Under the pieces are notes generated by a model. It worked only from the letters and a program-made list of their open reading frames with translations, did not search any database and was not told the origin of the DNA. Shown here in pieces: positions 26,607-38,221 of a stretch of 64,000 bases of DNA; the first letter of the stretch is position 1, and every line of letters starts with the position of its first letter. Origin of the DNA: Tachypleus tridentatus (Eukaryota; Arthropoda; Merostomata; Xiphosura; Limulidae); contig NC_134831.1 in the NCBI RefSeq assembly GCF_004210375.1, positions 45,170,035-45,234,034 of the forward strand, given 5' to 3'. Both the position numbers and the translations under genes were made by a program.

Positions 26607-27421
26607 TCATGCTGGAACTAAGTTTCGTTTCCGTTTCATTACTTTGCATTGCATGTTTAGAAGATTCAATATCATTGATATCAAACAAAATCCTGCCACC
26701 AAATAAACTGTAAAAAATATGCTTTGACGCAAACGCACTACGCTCGAGGAAGTAAGAGTACTGGAAATGTCTGGACCAATAGTAGTGAACATTACAAAGA
26801 TAAAAAAGGTGGAATCTATAAGGGCCCATTCTTCTATTACGGAAATCACCGCGACTCCCAGTATGAAGTAAACGAGTAGCAAAATGAAAGAGAAAACAGT
26901 TGGCACGGCAAGGTCACGTGGCCACGTGATAGGACCACGACATGTTGAGGAATAGTTTCGGTTTTTTATGCTTACAGAACCACCTTCTGACTTTACAGCG
27001 TTCGGCCGCATTTGTTGCGTAATGTGCAATGTATTATTTGAGCTTGAAGTATCACCGCTACATCTGATTCCTTGTGTAGGCTTCGTTTTATCGATGATGT
27101 TTTTAAGAGACGACACAGTTGGCTTTCGGGTAACAACGCCACCTGTTGGTGAAGATGCACTTACATTAGAAGGATAGTTAGCTTCTGGGTCCTTTTCTTC
27201 TATTATATACCGTGTTTTCGTGATCCCTGAATCTTCTGCTCGGACCTTTCTATTCCCACGTGCTTCACATGCGCATATCCTGATGAAAAGAGCAATCCAA
27301 AGAGTGGCTAAAGAGGATCCAAGTTTAAATATCCACGCTATAGCGAGTGGTATTCCAATAGCTGTGTATATCATCAGTACTGACTGACTCCATTGCGAAC
27401 CTAAAGCAGGCTCGTTTGATC
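26607..27421 (-). CDS. K2P-like channel exon 2 (M2, linker, M3, P2, M4)
   Basis: The acceptor 'ctgttccag' lies just upstream of GA-TCA-AAC. It encodes residues 192-462 without interruption and ends LNLLNMQCKVMKRKRNLVPA. A second possible acceptor 21 bases further in keeps the frame but shortens the pore region by seven residues, which fits the family worse. Confidence 0.85.
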
Positions 27422-30400
27422 CTGGAACAGAGATTCAAAGGAAGATTTCAATGAAAGTTGCTCTAACGATAAAATTATCCCTTCTGTTTCCTACTAAAAC
27501 AAGTAATTAAAATATTTCAACATATGTGAAACAGTTAGTGACTATAATCTAACAGAAGTGTACTAGATACCCTAACTATTCATTTTTGGACTTTATATAT
27601 GACTAAACCTATTTCAGTGATTAATATGCGTATGTCGCGTGCTACGTACAAATTTGTACATTACAGTAGCATTTTGAAGTGCACCATTAAACCTGACCAC
27701 CCTTAGCAGAAACCACTCCAACCACGAGCAAATTAACACAAAACTAAATTTTTGAAGTTGGTTATATAACAGTAACTAGTGACACATTCAGTGTCTTAAG
27801 TGACAAAGCAGGTACAGAGATAACGATATGATCACATTACTTTTACTGATCTGTTACAGCTTCTTTCTCGGTAAGAAAGAACTGTTATACACTATTAACC
27901 AGATTCATTAATCCCTTATGCTAATACTACTAGAATTGCTTAAGAGGTTTGGTTGATAACCGTGTGAATGTTTCTTTACATTGTTATAACGTGAGCACCA
28001 ACATCCAATAAATAATAATTCATACAGCACCTACTCTCACCTCCTGTTGTATTATCTTAAATATCGAGGCGTTTCTAAGCCATTAATTTCTCTTATAACA
28101 CTCCTGCTGGTCTCAGCGGTAAGTTTGGTTTGAATTTCGCACAAAGGACTGAGTTTAATACACATTTAAACATTTTTGTCATAAATTTGCGTATAATAGT
28201 TTGCAGTAATACGGTTTATTTTCAACATGTAACAGTAAACCGTATAATGTATGTGTGTAGTTTAGCACAAAGCTACACAATGGGTTATCTGTGATCTGCC
28301 TACTACGGGTGTCGAAACCTGGTTTCTAGCATTGTACATCCGAAGAAATAAACTTGTTTTGTCGGTTCCATTTATCGAAACTTGAAAGTCAGGAGGAGGT
28401 GGAGTTTTTTACAGTGTTAAATGAGTAATTTTAAAGCTTAAGACATTTGTTGTGGAAGTATCTTTAGAATTACCATTTCTTTCCTTTATGTAAGTTAACC
28501 TCTCCTCTGTACGCGTTGAAGTTGTGACGCACTATTAACTATGTAGGAACGCTTTATATTCATTATGACGCTCTACTGGCGCCAAGGTTTCTGCGACTTC
28601 TGTATATAAGTTTATACTGGTTCACTGAAAAATGAAATACTGCTTATAACATAAAACAATTCGAGATTCGACCGTTGTGCAGATTAATTCAAGAAACAGA
28701 ATATACAAACCTCTACACGACAGTGACGTATTTGTAGTTATTTACAGTTTTGGTGACGGATAAAAAGCAATTATTGCTTGCTTGTTAGAATTCGCTGAAA
28801 GCTACTCGATGGCTCTCTGCACTAAGAGTCCCTAATTTTTAAATTATAGGGGAGGTATCTAATTAACGGCACACCCTACCAACTTTTGGGTTACTATTAG
28901 CGGACCGAATATTCTGAGGAACCAACATCAGAGCATTTTTTTGGGGGAGAGGGGACGACGGGACACAAACCACAGACTCTCAGCATCACCGACCAGAACG
29001 TTAATCACTAGCTAGTTGCTGTTCTAAAATGAAATATCTACAGCAGTTGTTCTCAAATTCTTTAAGAAAAAAACCAAAACTTACTCATGATCACCTGTAA
29101 ACCCATTCTACTCATGTTAACCTATAATCCCATTCTACTCATGTTTACCTATAATCCCATTCTACTCATGTTCACCTATAATCCCATTCTACTCATGTTC
29201 ACCTATAATCCCGTAATACTCATGTTCACCTATAATCCCATTCTACTCATGTTTACCTATAATCCCATTCTACTCATGTTCACCTATAATCCCATTCTAC
29301 TCATGTTCACCTATAATCCCATTCTACTCATGTTCACCTATAATCCCGTAATACTCATGTTCACCTATAATCCCATTCTACTCATGTTTACCTATAATCT
29401 CATTCTGCTCATGGTAACCTATAAACCCATTCTACTCGTGTTCACCTATAAACCCATTCTACTCATGTTTACCTATAAACCCATTCTACTCGTGTTTACC
29501 TATAAACCCATTCTACTCGTGTTTACCTATAAACCTATTCTACTCGTGTTTATCTATAAACCTATTCTACTCGTGTTCACCTATAAACCCATTCTACTCG
29601 TGTTCACCTATTATCCCATTCTACACAAGTTTACTTATAATCCCGTAATATTCATGTTCACCTATAATCTCATTCTACTCATGTTTACCTTTTAACCCAT
29701 TCTACTCATGGTAACCTATAAACCCATTCAACTCGTGCTCATCTTCAGTATTAACATCTTTATCCACACAGTTATTATGTTGTAGTCTTCAGTAATAATG
29801 AGAGTACTTTAGGAGTAAAAGTAAAGCAGAATGTAATAATAAGTGAACCACACTATATCTGCTAAATCAACTTCTGAAGAAGCCTGTTGTACAATAGCAG
29901 TGCTCGTCAGACCAATTGGAATACAACAGACAAAATAGCAAGTAGTTTAGAGATTTTTAACATATCGATTTCATAAGGAACAATTGTTACGGTGTAAATT
30001 AGATTGGGCTGGTGAAATGCTTTATTATCAGTTTTATCTAACATTATTAAAACATAAATGTTCTATTTTATAATAATTTTAACCTTTGGTGATAATATTA
30101 TAGAATAAAAACATTCTATTGCTGTCCACTTTAAGTGCTAGAATTGTTACAGTATTAAGGTCTCACAATGTATTCGTACTCTATTGTATACGGGAATCTT
30201 ACTACTGCGAGGTCCGGCATGGCCAGGTGGTTAAGGAGCTCGACTCGTAATCTGAGGGTCGAGGATTCGAATACCCATCACACCGACCATGCCGTGGGAG
30301 CGTTATAGTGTGATGGTCAATCCTAATATTCGTTGGTAAAAGATTAGCCAAAGAATTGGCGGTGGGTGTTGATGACTCGCTGCCTTCCCTCTAGTCTTAC

Positions 30401-33347
30401 ACTGCTTAATTAGAGAGAGCTAGCGCAGATAGTCCTCGTGTAGCTTTGCGCAAAATTGAAAACAACTAACAACTTTACTACGACGTTTCACGAACATTAA
30501 ACATACTGTCTATACAGTGTCGTACGAATAAAATACAAATATTTGAGTTGATCAAAATGTTTACATTTCAACGACTTAGCTTCAGCAGCGTGAAGTAATC
30601 TTTTAGTCGAGTCGTAAGAGCGCCATTTCTTATTTACACTGACAAGCAACCAGAGGTCTATTTAATGACGTTGCCAGGTGATTTGTTTTCTTCTGAATTC
30701 ATTCGTATTTCAAGAAATAATGTAAATTACCAATGTAATGAAGGGAAAGTATAAATATTGAACAAAACAACCAGTGTTTATTAGACTGAAATATAATATT
30801 GTTGCTCTGTCAGTACAAACTGGTTACACCACGCCATCATCTCATCACCTCTTGTTAGCTAATGTTTTGTCATAGAGTACAGCGTGACTTTTTGGTGTTG
30901 TGGAAATTATTTGTTTTATTGGCAAAGCAGTTTATACATTTAAACTGTTAACAGGAATAAAGATTCACAACAGTTTACTACTTAAGATAAAACGCTGAAT
31001 TGTATATGATCAATAGTATATAAAAACAGACAGTAATAAATAAAATTATTCTTTTAAATAAGAAGCAAACAACATTAATGTTTTCACGTGAAAATTGTCA
31101 ACGTAGTAAAAAAAATATTTTACTCAAAAAAACGTTTATGGACATAGGTAATCTTTATTAGTAAACAAAAATATAAAAATGAAATTAAGTATTGGTAATT
31201 TCTAATAATGGCACAGGTAATAATGTCTCCGATGATAATTACTTCGATAACAATGTGTACGATAATAAAGATTCCGATAATAATGCCTCCAGTATTGGTT
31301 TTTTTTTAATTTCGCGCAAAGCTACACGAGGGCTATCTGCGCTAGCTGTCCCTAATTTAGCAGTGCAAGACTAGAGGGAAGGCAGCTAATCATCACCACC
31401 CACTGCCAACTCTTGGGCTACTCTTTTACCAACGAATAGTGGAATTGACCATCACTTTATAACGCTTTAATGGCTGAAAGTGCGAGCGTGTTTGTTGTGA
31501 GAAGGATTCCAACCCGCAACCCTCAGATTACGAGTCGAGTGCCTTAACCATCTGGCTATGCTTGGCCTGTCTTCAGTAATAACAAGAGTTGTAATATTTT
31601 AAGTGGTAATAATCTTTCCAACAATAATATAACTGGTAATAACGTTTCGAATAGTAATAAGAAAGTATTGTATCCAATAATAACGGCACCGGTAATAATA
31701 AGTCTGGTAATAATGAGTCTGGTAATAATAAGTCTGGTAATAATAAGTCTGGTAATAATGAGTCTGGTAATAATAAGTCTGGTAATAAAGCTTCGATAAC
31801 AACAACAGTGATAAGTATAGGGGAATTGATAGAATTCCTCATCCTCAAAGATGTGGAAATAGGTTTCAGAATCAATGTATTTCTCGTGTATATTTGTTGT
31901 AGAGGTTTTACCGTTTGTTAAAAAAAATCCCAGTTTGTTACTATTATAAAAATGGTTAACCTTCAGAGTGCCCTTGACCAAATAATAATAAATTTGTCCT
32001 CGGGTGGCACTCAAATAAAAAATTAGCTATACAATTCACACACAGAGAGAGATACGAGTGAAAACAGTGGTCCTGCTTGGATAATAAAGTTTCCAAAAAT
32101 AATCACATGGTAGTAATGAGTCATATCAACAACAAAATATCATGTTCAAATCATAAACATGATTTTTTTCATTTCACTTATTTGTTGTAGTTTTTACCGT
32201 CGCATATTCCCTCTGGATTCTTTATTACTATTTTTGTATGCTATTAATGTATTAAACTATCCCTTGAAACTTTAAATGGTAAAAAAAAGGCTTAAGATAT
32301 TATTACTTTAGTTCGATAGTTGTGTTAGTACTAATTACTTGAACCATCCATGGTTTCTCAGAAGCAGCTATATGGGCTTAAAACGTTAAAAGTCGGGTTA
32401 TTGATAAATATTTTAAAAACTCCTAGTCGTTTAAACCTCGACTTCACTTCATGAAAATTTGGATGGTTGGCCACGCAGAGCCCAAGCGCTACCTATGCAT
32501 GATCTTAAATAACCTTTTCAGTATAGAGATAAAATTCCAAGGTTATTCTTAACCTAGAGATTACATAAGATAAGAATTTTTATGGAAGGACCCAGGAATA
32601 TTGTAAACGCAACAGCAGGAAATGAAACTGACCTATCCTAGCCTCATTTCTGACCTAAATATCTTATCAGTTGTTTAGAACGCGTTACAGAGTCGCCTTT
32701 AGTCGATTTATTTGAAAATTTCCTTCTAGTAAATATTTTTACTGTTCCTGTCTAACTGAATGCTTATAATCACCTATGGTAGTCAAGAGAGAAACACTGA
32801 AGAAAGTGGCATCTGTGAAACTCCATTTTGTTTGAGCATTTTGTTGGTATCCTCGACGGTAGGCTCTCAAGAGGTCTCTCTCGAAGACGTCCAAATAGTG
32901 GAACACGGTTCGAGCCCACGTGTCTTCGTAAGGGCGAACTTGTCGCAGCTCGGTTGCAAGAAGAATTGCTGTATCATTTTTCCATTTAGAAACTTTAGAA
33001 TTATAGGAAAGCTCATGGGAAGATTCTAGGGAGGAGAAGAGAAATCCACCAAGTATGCTGTAAAGAACCAGAAAAACAGTCAAAAGTACAAGAGAAAAAC
33101 AGTTTTTACAACGGTATTTTAAGGATAGAGGGCGCTGTTGTACATTGTGCGATTTAGTGACGTGCTGAATTCTGTTTGATACATGATTTGTTAGTAAGTG
33201 TGATGTATGGTTACTGTCGTGTACGTTAGAGAGGTGGAGATTTTCCTTCGTTGTTTTGGGATCACATTGAACACTAGATGGCACTGGTGCTTCAGGAGGG
33301 AGGGTTGAGAGGACGTGTTGCTCCTTTTCTTTTGTCTCTTCTTCCAT
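26607..33347 (-). CDS. two-pore-domain potassium channel-like protein, 2 exons
   Basis: Coding exons 33347-32774 and 27421-26607 join in phase within a Gly codon to give 462 residues. Layout: cytosolic N terminus (1-80), M1 about 84-108 ending in a Ser-rich FLFSSLE motif, P1 helix WSFTDATFFSVSLLTTIG (175-192), M2 from about 205 with YTAIGIPLAIAWIF, a 115-residue linker, M3 about 366-386, P2 with FVMFTTIG (400-407), and M4 about 425-446. This is the K2P arrangement, and the intron inside the first-pore glycine codon is one I recall from other K2P genes. What follows TTIG is SNEP in P1 and PD in P2, instead of (Y/F/L)G(D/N). The second filter glycine is therefore missing in both pores. A silent subunit, a channel of altered selectivity, or early decay are all possible. 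The exons are otherwise open and intact. Confidence 0.85.
28253..28345 (-). repeat. SINE family C
   Basis: Contains 'tttagcacaaagctacacaa', 'gggtgtcgaaacctggtttc' and 'tagcattgtacatcc'. Located in the K2P intron. Confidence 0.65.
28793..29020 (-). repeat. SINE family A-like, strongly decayed
   Basis: The order of motifs follows family A read in reverse ('gctactcgatggctctctgc', 'agtccctaattt', 'ccaacttttgggttac'), with many changes. An old copy is the simplest reading. Confidence 0.4.
29085..29735. repeat. 27-bp minisatellite, about 24 copies
   Basis: The unit is about ctcatgttcacctataatcc plus cattcta. Two subtypes are visible: cctataatcc(c/g) copies on the left and cctataaaccc, actcgtg copies on the right. 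Because 27 is divisible by three, the array reads through as a 202-codon frame of ILLMFTYNP repeats. I treat that frame as a by-product, since no flanking gene structure supports it. Confidence 0.95.
30211..30470 (+). repeat. SINE family A
   Basis: A complete head 'ggtccggcatggccaggtgg', B-box-like gattcgaatac, and the body and tail to gcgcaaaattgaaaac. The flanks ttactac are shared on both sides, a possible short target duplication. Confidence 0.85.
31190..31800. repeat. 15-bp minisatellite (ggtaataataagtct), split by a SINE
   Basis: The right block, 31566-31800, repeats ggtaataataagtct with small variants, and its last copies are very regular. The left block, 31190-31296, holds more diverged units of the same type (gataataatgcctcc). 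A family A SINE at 31297-31570 separates them. All reading frames through it are repeat by-products. Confidence 0.8.
31297..31570 (-). repeat. SINE family A inserted in the 15-bp array
   Basis: Runs from a T-rich tail, 'aatttcgcgcaaagctacac', to the head 'tctggctatgcttggcctg'. The flanks (tccagta and ttcagta) look like an imperfect target duplication within the array unit. Confidence 0.9.
31801..32738. other. K2P intron sequence, no recognised feature
   Basis: AT-rich intron with no repeat or exon that I recognise. The adjacent 30471-31189 is similar. Confidence 0.4.
32774..33347 (-). CDS. K2P-like channel exon 1 (M1 and P1)
   Basis: Encodes residues 1-191 plus the first base of Gly192. It starts MEEETKEKEQHVLS. 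The donor ATAG/gtgatt lies in the TTIG glycine codon. An upstream acceptor (tttatttcag, exon start about 33377) implies a further 5' non-coding exon. A two-codon upstream reading frame precedes the chosen start. Confidence 0.85.
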
Positions 33348-33377
33348 AACAAACAGCTCAACTCAGTCCATACGTTT
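33348..33377 (-). promoter_or_regulatory. 5' UTR of the K2P-like gene
   Basis: Thirty bases lie between a good acceptor (gtgttttatttcag) and the start codon. They include a tiny upstream frame, ATG GAC TGA. The upstream non-coding exon and promoter were not located. Confidence 0.45.
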
Positions 33378-33907
33378 CTGAAATAAAACACATAGAATAT
33401 GAGGGTTAAGTGTACTTACCTACTAATTTTGTTTAAAAATATGAATGATAATACCACAAATTATGTTTGAACAAATTAAAAATAAGAGTTTTTTTTTCTG
33501 ACTTTAATGACTAGACTTTCCTAACTTCCTTCCTCCCCTAACTTAAACTCGCAACAGAAATTTTGTCTGTAATAATACTTGCTATATTATGAACCACAAA
33601 AAACGTTCAACACACATTAAATAGAATGATTAATAGTTGTACGTCATTCAAAATAAACTAAATGTAAGGCGCTATTCAGATTTTCCCAAATATTTTATAT
33701 CTGGAAGAACGTAAAAACAAAATTAATATTTAATGTTCTTATTCGCTCAATTGAAACAAAACAACGAAACATCATGTGACGTTAAAACGTGAAAAGGCAA
33801 AACGAGCTTTTTATGTTATATATCATTCGATAGGTTGTTAATAGAACATTAATAGCGAGGAAAAAAGGGTGTACAAACATATATATTTCTACTGTTCTTA
33901 TCTAACA

Positions 33908-34170
33908 AGGAGCTGGCATGCCTTAGTGATGGCACACTCGACTCCTAATCTGGGTGTTGCAGGTTCGAATCTCCATCACACTAAATATATTCACCTTTTC
34001 AGCCGTGGGGACATTGAAAAGTTTCAGTTAATCCCGCTAGTTGTTGGTAAAAAGAGCAGCCCAAGAGTTGACGATGGGTGGTAACGATTAGCTGTCTTCC
34101 TTCCACTATTAAATCAGGATCGGTTAGCGAAGACAGCCCTCGCGTAGCTGTGTGCGAAATTCAGACAAAC
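33908..34170 (+). repeat. SINE family A, diverged
   Basis: The head is 'ggcatgccttagtgatgg' with gcaggttcgaatctc as B box, and the body and tail run to 'tgtgcgaaattcagac'. Several small deletions are present. Confidence 0.75.
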
Positions 34171-34803
34171 CAAAACGATAAATCTATCTGTAGAGGTCAA
34201 GAGAGAGAAACTGAAAAAGATGGTGCCAATATAACTCCGTTTCGTCTGAACAACTGAGTCGTTTCGTGGATTGGTATTCTTTACAGCAGGGCTAGTTTGT
34301 TGTGAAATTTTCGTTATTTAACATATATAAAGTTTGAACCTCAAAATATGTGTCAAAAACAAAGGCACGTGTGACAATTCCTGGGTTGCAATTTCATATT
34401 TGTGTATAGATTCTATATAAACACGGTTTACTACCGACTACTAACAAAACACGTGTTTCATACGAGAACGAAATCTTAGAGTCATATCACTTGGCGATAT
34501 CGACTAGAACAGTTCACCTGCTCCTTGAACAGGGAAACGTTATTGGTTAAGAAAATAAGTTGATATTGTTTCCATGGAAACCCCTAATGGGTATTTCACT
34601 TATTCATGCCTATACACGCTATGTTACAGAAGAATACTAATTAAAATATTCAAGTACTCTTTTTAACATTAACGCTGCGGTTAGTAATATGTTTGTTTCT
34701 TGTAAGGGCTACATTAATACGCTTCCGATTTTAGATCGCCGCAGCCATATGATATTATGATTTGTTACCCTTGCCCGAGTATAGTAATGATTAATGTTAG
34801 AAC

Positions 34804-35040
34804 TCCCGGCATGGCCAAGCGTGTTAAGGCGTGCGACTTGTAATCTGAGGGTCGCGGGTTCGCCTCCCGGTCGCGCCAAACATGCTCGCCCTTTCAACCA
34901 TTATTCGTTGGTAAAAGAGTAGCCCAAGAGTTGGCGGTGGGTGGTGATGACTAGCTGCCTTCCCTCTAGTCTTACTAAATTAGGGACGGCTAGCACAGAT
35001 AGCCCTCGAGTAGCTTTGTACGAAATTCAAAAACAAACAA
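34804..35040 (+). repeat. SINE family A with internal deletion
   Basis: The head 'cccggcatggccaagcgtg' and 'gtcgcgggttcgcctcccgg' are well kept. About 40 bases between 'ccctttcaacc' and 'attattcgttgg' are missing compared with other copies. Confidence 0.85.
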
Positions 35041-35473
35041 TCCATACAACTGGTCTAACTTCAAAACATGTGGCAAATACACAAACAAAAGTTTCTCTTT
35101 CCGTCAGAATTTTAAAAAATTCCGGTGTAAACTTTTAGATTATTTCAGATAGCATAAAAAAATAAATCGTAGCATCAATGTTTCATATTATTCAATGCCT
35201 GCTTGAACATGACGAGCAAAGAACAAATTGAACTTTTTTATTCACACAATAATAGTTAATTATAAGCACAAAAATAAGTGTCATTTAAAGCAAGGCTCAG
35301 ACGCGTTTACTCTTTTTTATTCTTGTCGGTTTTTTATGGTGTAAACGTCTTTTATATTTTGGCGAAACATGATTATACTTAATTATGTTTGTCATGAGAT
35401 ATTAATATTAGGCCTATTATATCTTTAACACTACATTCTTCATTCAGTCACTTATGGTTTTTCAAGAAGACTA

Positions 35474-35712
35474 CAGGGTGGCCCGTAAGTCCCTACCCAT
35501 CCATATGTTATTATAAACAACGTTATAATACTAATGATGAGTTGAAGGCAGCTGTTACCGCGGCATTTGGAACAATAGCACCTGCTATGTTGAGGAAAAT
35601 GTCTCACAAAACATGGCGTCGCATAATATTATGCAGCGAGACTGAGGGACAGCACACAGATACACTGGATACATAAGATATATGGATGGGTAGGGCCTTA
35701 CGGGCCACTCTG
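35474..35712. mobile_element. 239-bp deletion derivative of a DNA transposon with ~30-bp inverted repeats
   Basis: The left end cagggtggcccgtaagtccc is mirrored at the right by a segment ending gggccttacgggccactctg. Between them one + strand frame reads DELKAAVTAAFGTIAPAMLR, then MSHKTWRRIILCSETEG, which looks like the C-terminal tail of a transposase. The rest of that gene is absent, so this is an internally deleted, non-autonomous copy. The family was not identified; it could be mariner-like. Confidence 0.75.
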
Positions 35713-37464
35713 CATAATAAATAATATATAAAGTCCGTTGAGTGGGGTTCTTTGCAGCTCTTGTTGCGGTAAGATTTTGAACTGCAGAGGGTGTAAGTGC
35801 AGAAAACGAATTGTTTACTCAGTAGCTAGTAGCTTTCGCTAAATATAACGTAATTTAAAGAGAAAACACGTGACTGTGGAAAGTGGCGTTCGAACTAAAC
35901 CTAAGTCAATAAATAATTCAAATATTTTCTTCCACTCCCTGTTCTAAATTTGTACAGATTTAAACGAACCACTGTGTAAACATTTTACGTGAAATATACA
36001 GCGGTAACGGACAAATCACAACAAATTTATCCTTCGAAAGATTTTTTTTGCACGACACCGATCTCCTGGAACGCCAACTACGCCTACCATTTTGCGCGTG
36101 TTGGAAACTTTTACAAATATATTAAAAACATGAGATTTTAAAAATCTGTTATTATTTTTAGAAAGGCTAAACTAGTGGTTTTCAAAGTACAGTCGCCAGC
36201 CATGTGGTCCACGAACTAATTCAAAATGCAAGTGGCAGCAAAATATTTTTTTATTTTCTCTTTTGCTGTGGCAAGCGAAAGGGGGTGGATAAAAACCGAT
36301 AGAGTTTCATACTCACTGTAATAAAGGATGATGAAAGAACAGGTGACAATGAATCTGTGTATCGAACGGGCCACTATAGATAAGAAAATATATTAAAACC
36401 TTTGCATCGCTATCAGGGTCAATGTTAACGTTCTCACAGTTCCAAAGCGCTGAGTATTCTATGTGGCAACATGTCGCGCGCCACGAACCATCGGAAACGC
36501 AGTTTGAGGGTTCTAATTCTACGATGCCACGCCCTGTCTATTTATGCAAGTCACGTGAATAAATTCTGACAGCAGAAGTCCTGTGAAAACTGTAAGATTT
36601 AACGGTTAGCTGTGGATCGAAAGTTAAAAGGTTCTAATACTGATATGTTGCTGAACAGACTTTGCATTTTCAACCATGGAGAATGGAATGACGGTTGGGG
36701 GAAGCTATAACTGTAACAGTGAATCCTTCTTTGCTTTTGGTTAATAGTTCAATGAAGGCGGTTCTGATATGATGATTGGTTGTTTTTCTCATGGCTAGAA
36801 GCTCAAAATTAAAAGGTTTCGAATTGACCGTTCAGGTTTAAGATATTAATTACGTTTCCGCTACTACAATTTTTAATTACAGACATAGACACACACACAC
36901 AAACATAAATATGTGTATATGTATAATTTAGGGACATCTGGTGTCAGAGTTTATCATAAGTTATATTTCCAATCATTTCTCTGTTTGAACATAAACGGTT
37001 TACAGTAATTCCCCTTTAAAACCACAGGAATTCCTCCTAGGTATGTTATAATCTTCTGTAAGTATACATAGTTTTGTTTTCTTGTCTCTAACGGACATTT
37101 TTGGTTTGTACATTTCCTTTTCTAATTTTATCATTGTTGATTCAACATTTCAATACAACATTCTAATCCATCCCATGTACAAAATTTCTCTGGACAGCCC
37201 ATTCAAAGAAAACAAAATGAAATGTCATTACAAACGTTTTTATTAAGTACAGTAAGCGGGAATTTCTACTCTTATATATCGTTGCCTTTTTATTTAAAAT
37301 ATTCACCTATGAAACTTTTTTATTTTATTGTAATAATTTAGTAATACCATAGAAACTGAGTTCAAATTCTGCTATTATTTTATGATTGTTTGAAACTACA
37401 CACCTGCCATACCCTATACGTATATTTAATTTCCAGAAAACCTATCGTTAAATAGCCTTAACTG
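35713..37464. other. intergenic, no recognised gene
   Basis: No coding or repeat pattern could be supported. A short (ac)n run lies near 36892. The same applies to 35041-35473. Confidence 0.35.
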
Positions 37465-37615
37465 TAAACGTAAGGCTGGTCAATAGCGTCCACCGCTAAC
37501 TCTCGGGATACTTTAAATGCACCCACAGCCTATAATTTCGGAAAGCAACGGGACTCGGAACATTCACCCTGTGATTCACGGTCCGACAGCAACCTACTAG
37601 GCTACGCCTGGCTCA
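37465..37615 (-). repeat. tRNA-derived SINE, strongly decayed
   Basis: The order 'ggctggtcaatagcgtccac', 'cgctaactctcgggatac', then a diverged head near 'aggctacgcctggctc' follows family A in reverse. Identity is low. Confidence 0.4.
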
Positions 37616-37728
37616 AAGATAATTTTGTGACATTAACGAAAAAGTTCTTTGGAAATGCAGTATGATTCCACTAAATTTTTCAAGTTAAGAGAATAAGAAA
37701 CAGTCAAATAGTATTTACACTAATAGTA

Positions 37729-38002
37729 GTAGTTGTTGTTGTTTTTGGAATTTCGCACAAAGCTACTCGAGGGCTATCTGTGCTAGCCGTCCCTAATTTA
37801 GTAGTGTAAGACTAGAGGGAAGGCAGCTAGTCATCACCACCCACCGCCAACTCTTGGGCTACTCTTTTACCAACGAATAGTGGGATTGACCGTCACATTA
37901 TAACGTCCTCACGGCTGGGAGGGCGAGCATGTTTAGCGCGACGCGGGCGCGAACCCGCGGATTACGAGTCGCACGCCTTACGCGCTTGGCCATGCCGGGC
38001 CC
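37729..38002 (-). repeat. SINE family A, young copy with target duplication
   Basis: A full copy from 'ggaatttcgcacaaagctac' to 'cttggccatgccgggccc'. Perfect 12-bp duplications acactaatagta flank it (37717-37728 and 38003-38014). The GC-rich head, cgcgacgcgggcgcgaac, is well preserved, so this is one of the youngest copies here. Confidence 0.93.
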
Positions 38003-38221
38003 ACACTAATAGTAATCATTGCTTTATATTTTTATCTATTTTACATCGACTCAACATGATTGGTAAATATATAAAACTTTTTAACACCAAGCATCAGTGA
38101 GAACTTTTATAAAGAATTTTAATGTGTGATAATGAAAGTCGTTATAAATTAAATCTAATATCTGCCCTTCCTAATAATTGTACAGACTTACAACGCTAAA
38201 CTCAAAGAATTGATTCCCCTT

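Noticed and set aside
26572-26829. 85-codon minus-strand frame overlapping the K2P second pore
   Set aside because: It is a different frame of the well-supported K2P exon 2 and has no motif of its own.
29087-29695. 202-codon open frame of ILLMFTYNP repeats
   Set aside because: It is the translation of a 27-bp minisatellite. It has no flanking gene structure, and its period alone keeps the frame open.
31556-32014. Three overlapping minus-strand frames of 68-152 codons
   Set aside because: All three are readings of the 15-bp tandem array and a SINE edge, in three frames at once.
33417-33440. A gtaagt donor just upstream of K2P exon 1 as the 5' UTR splice
   Set aside because: It would leave an intron of only about 40 bases, which is shorter than usual for arthropods.
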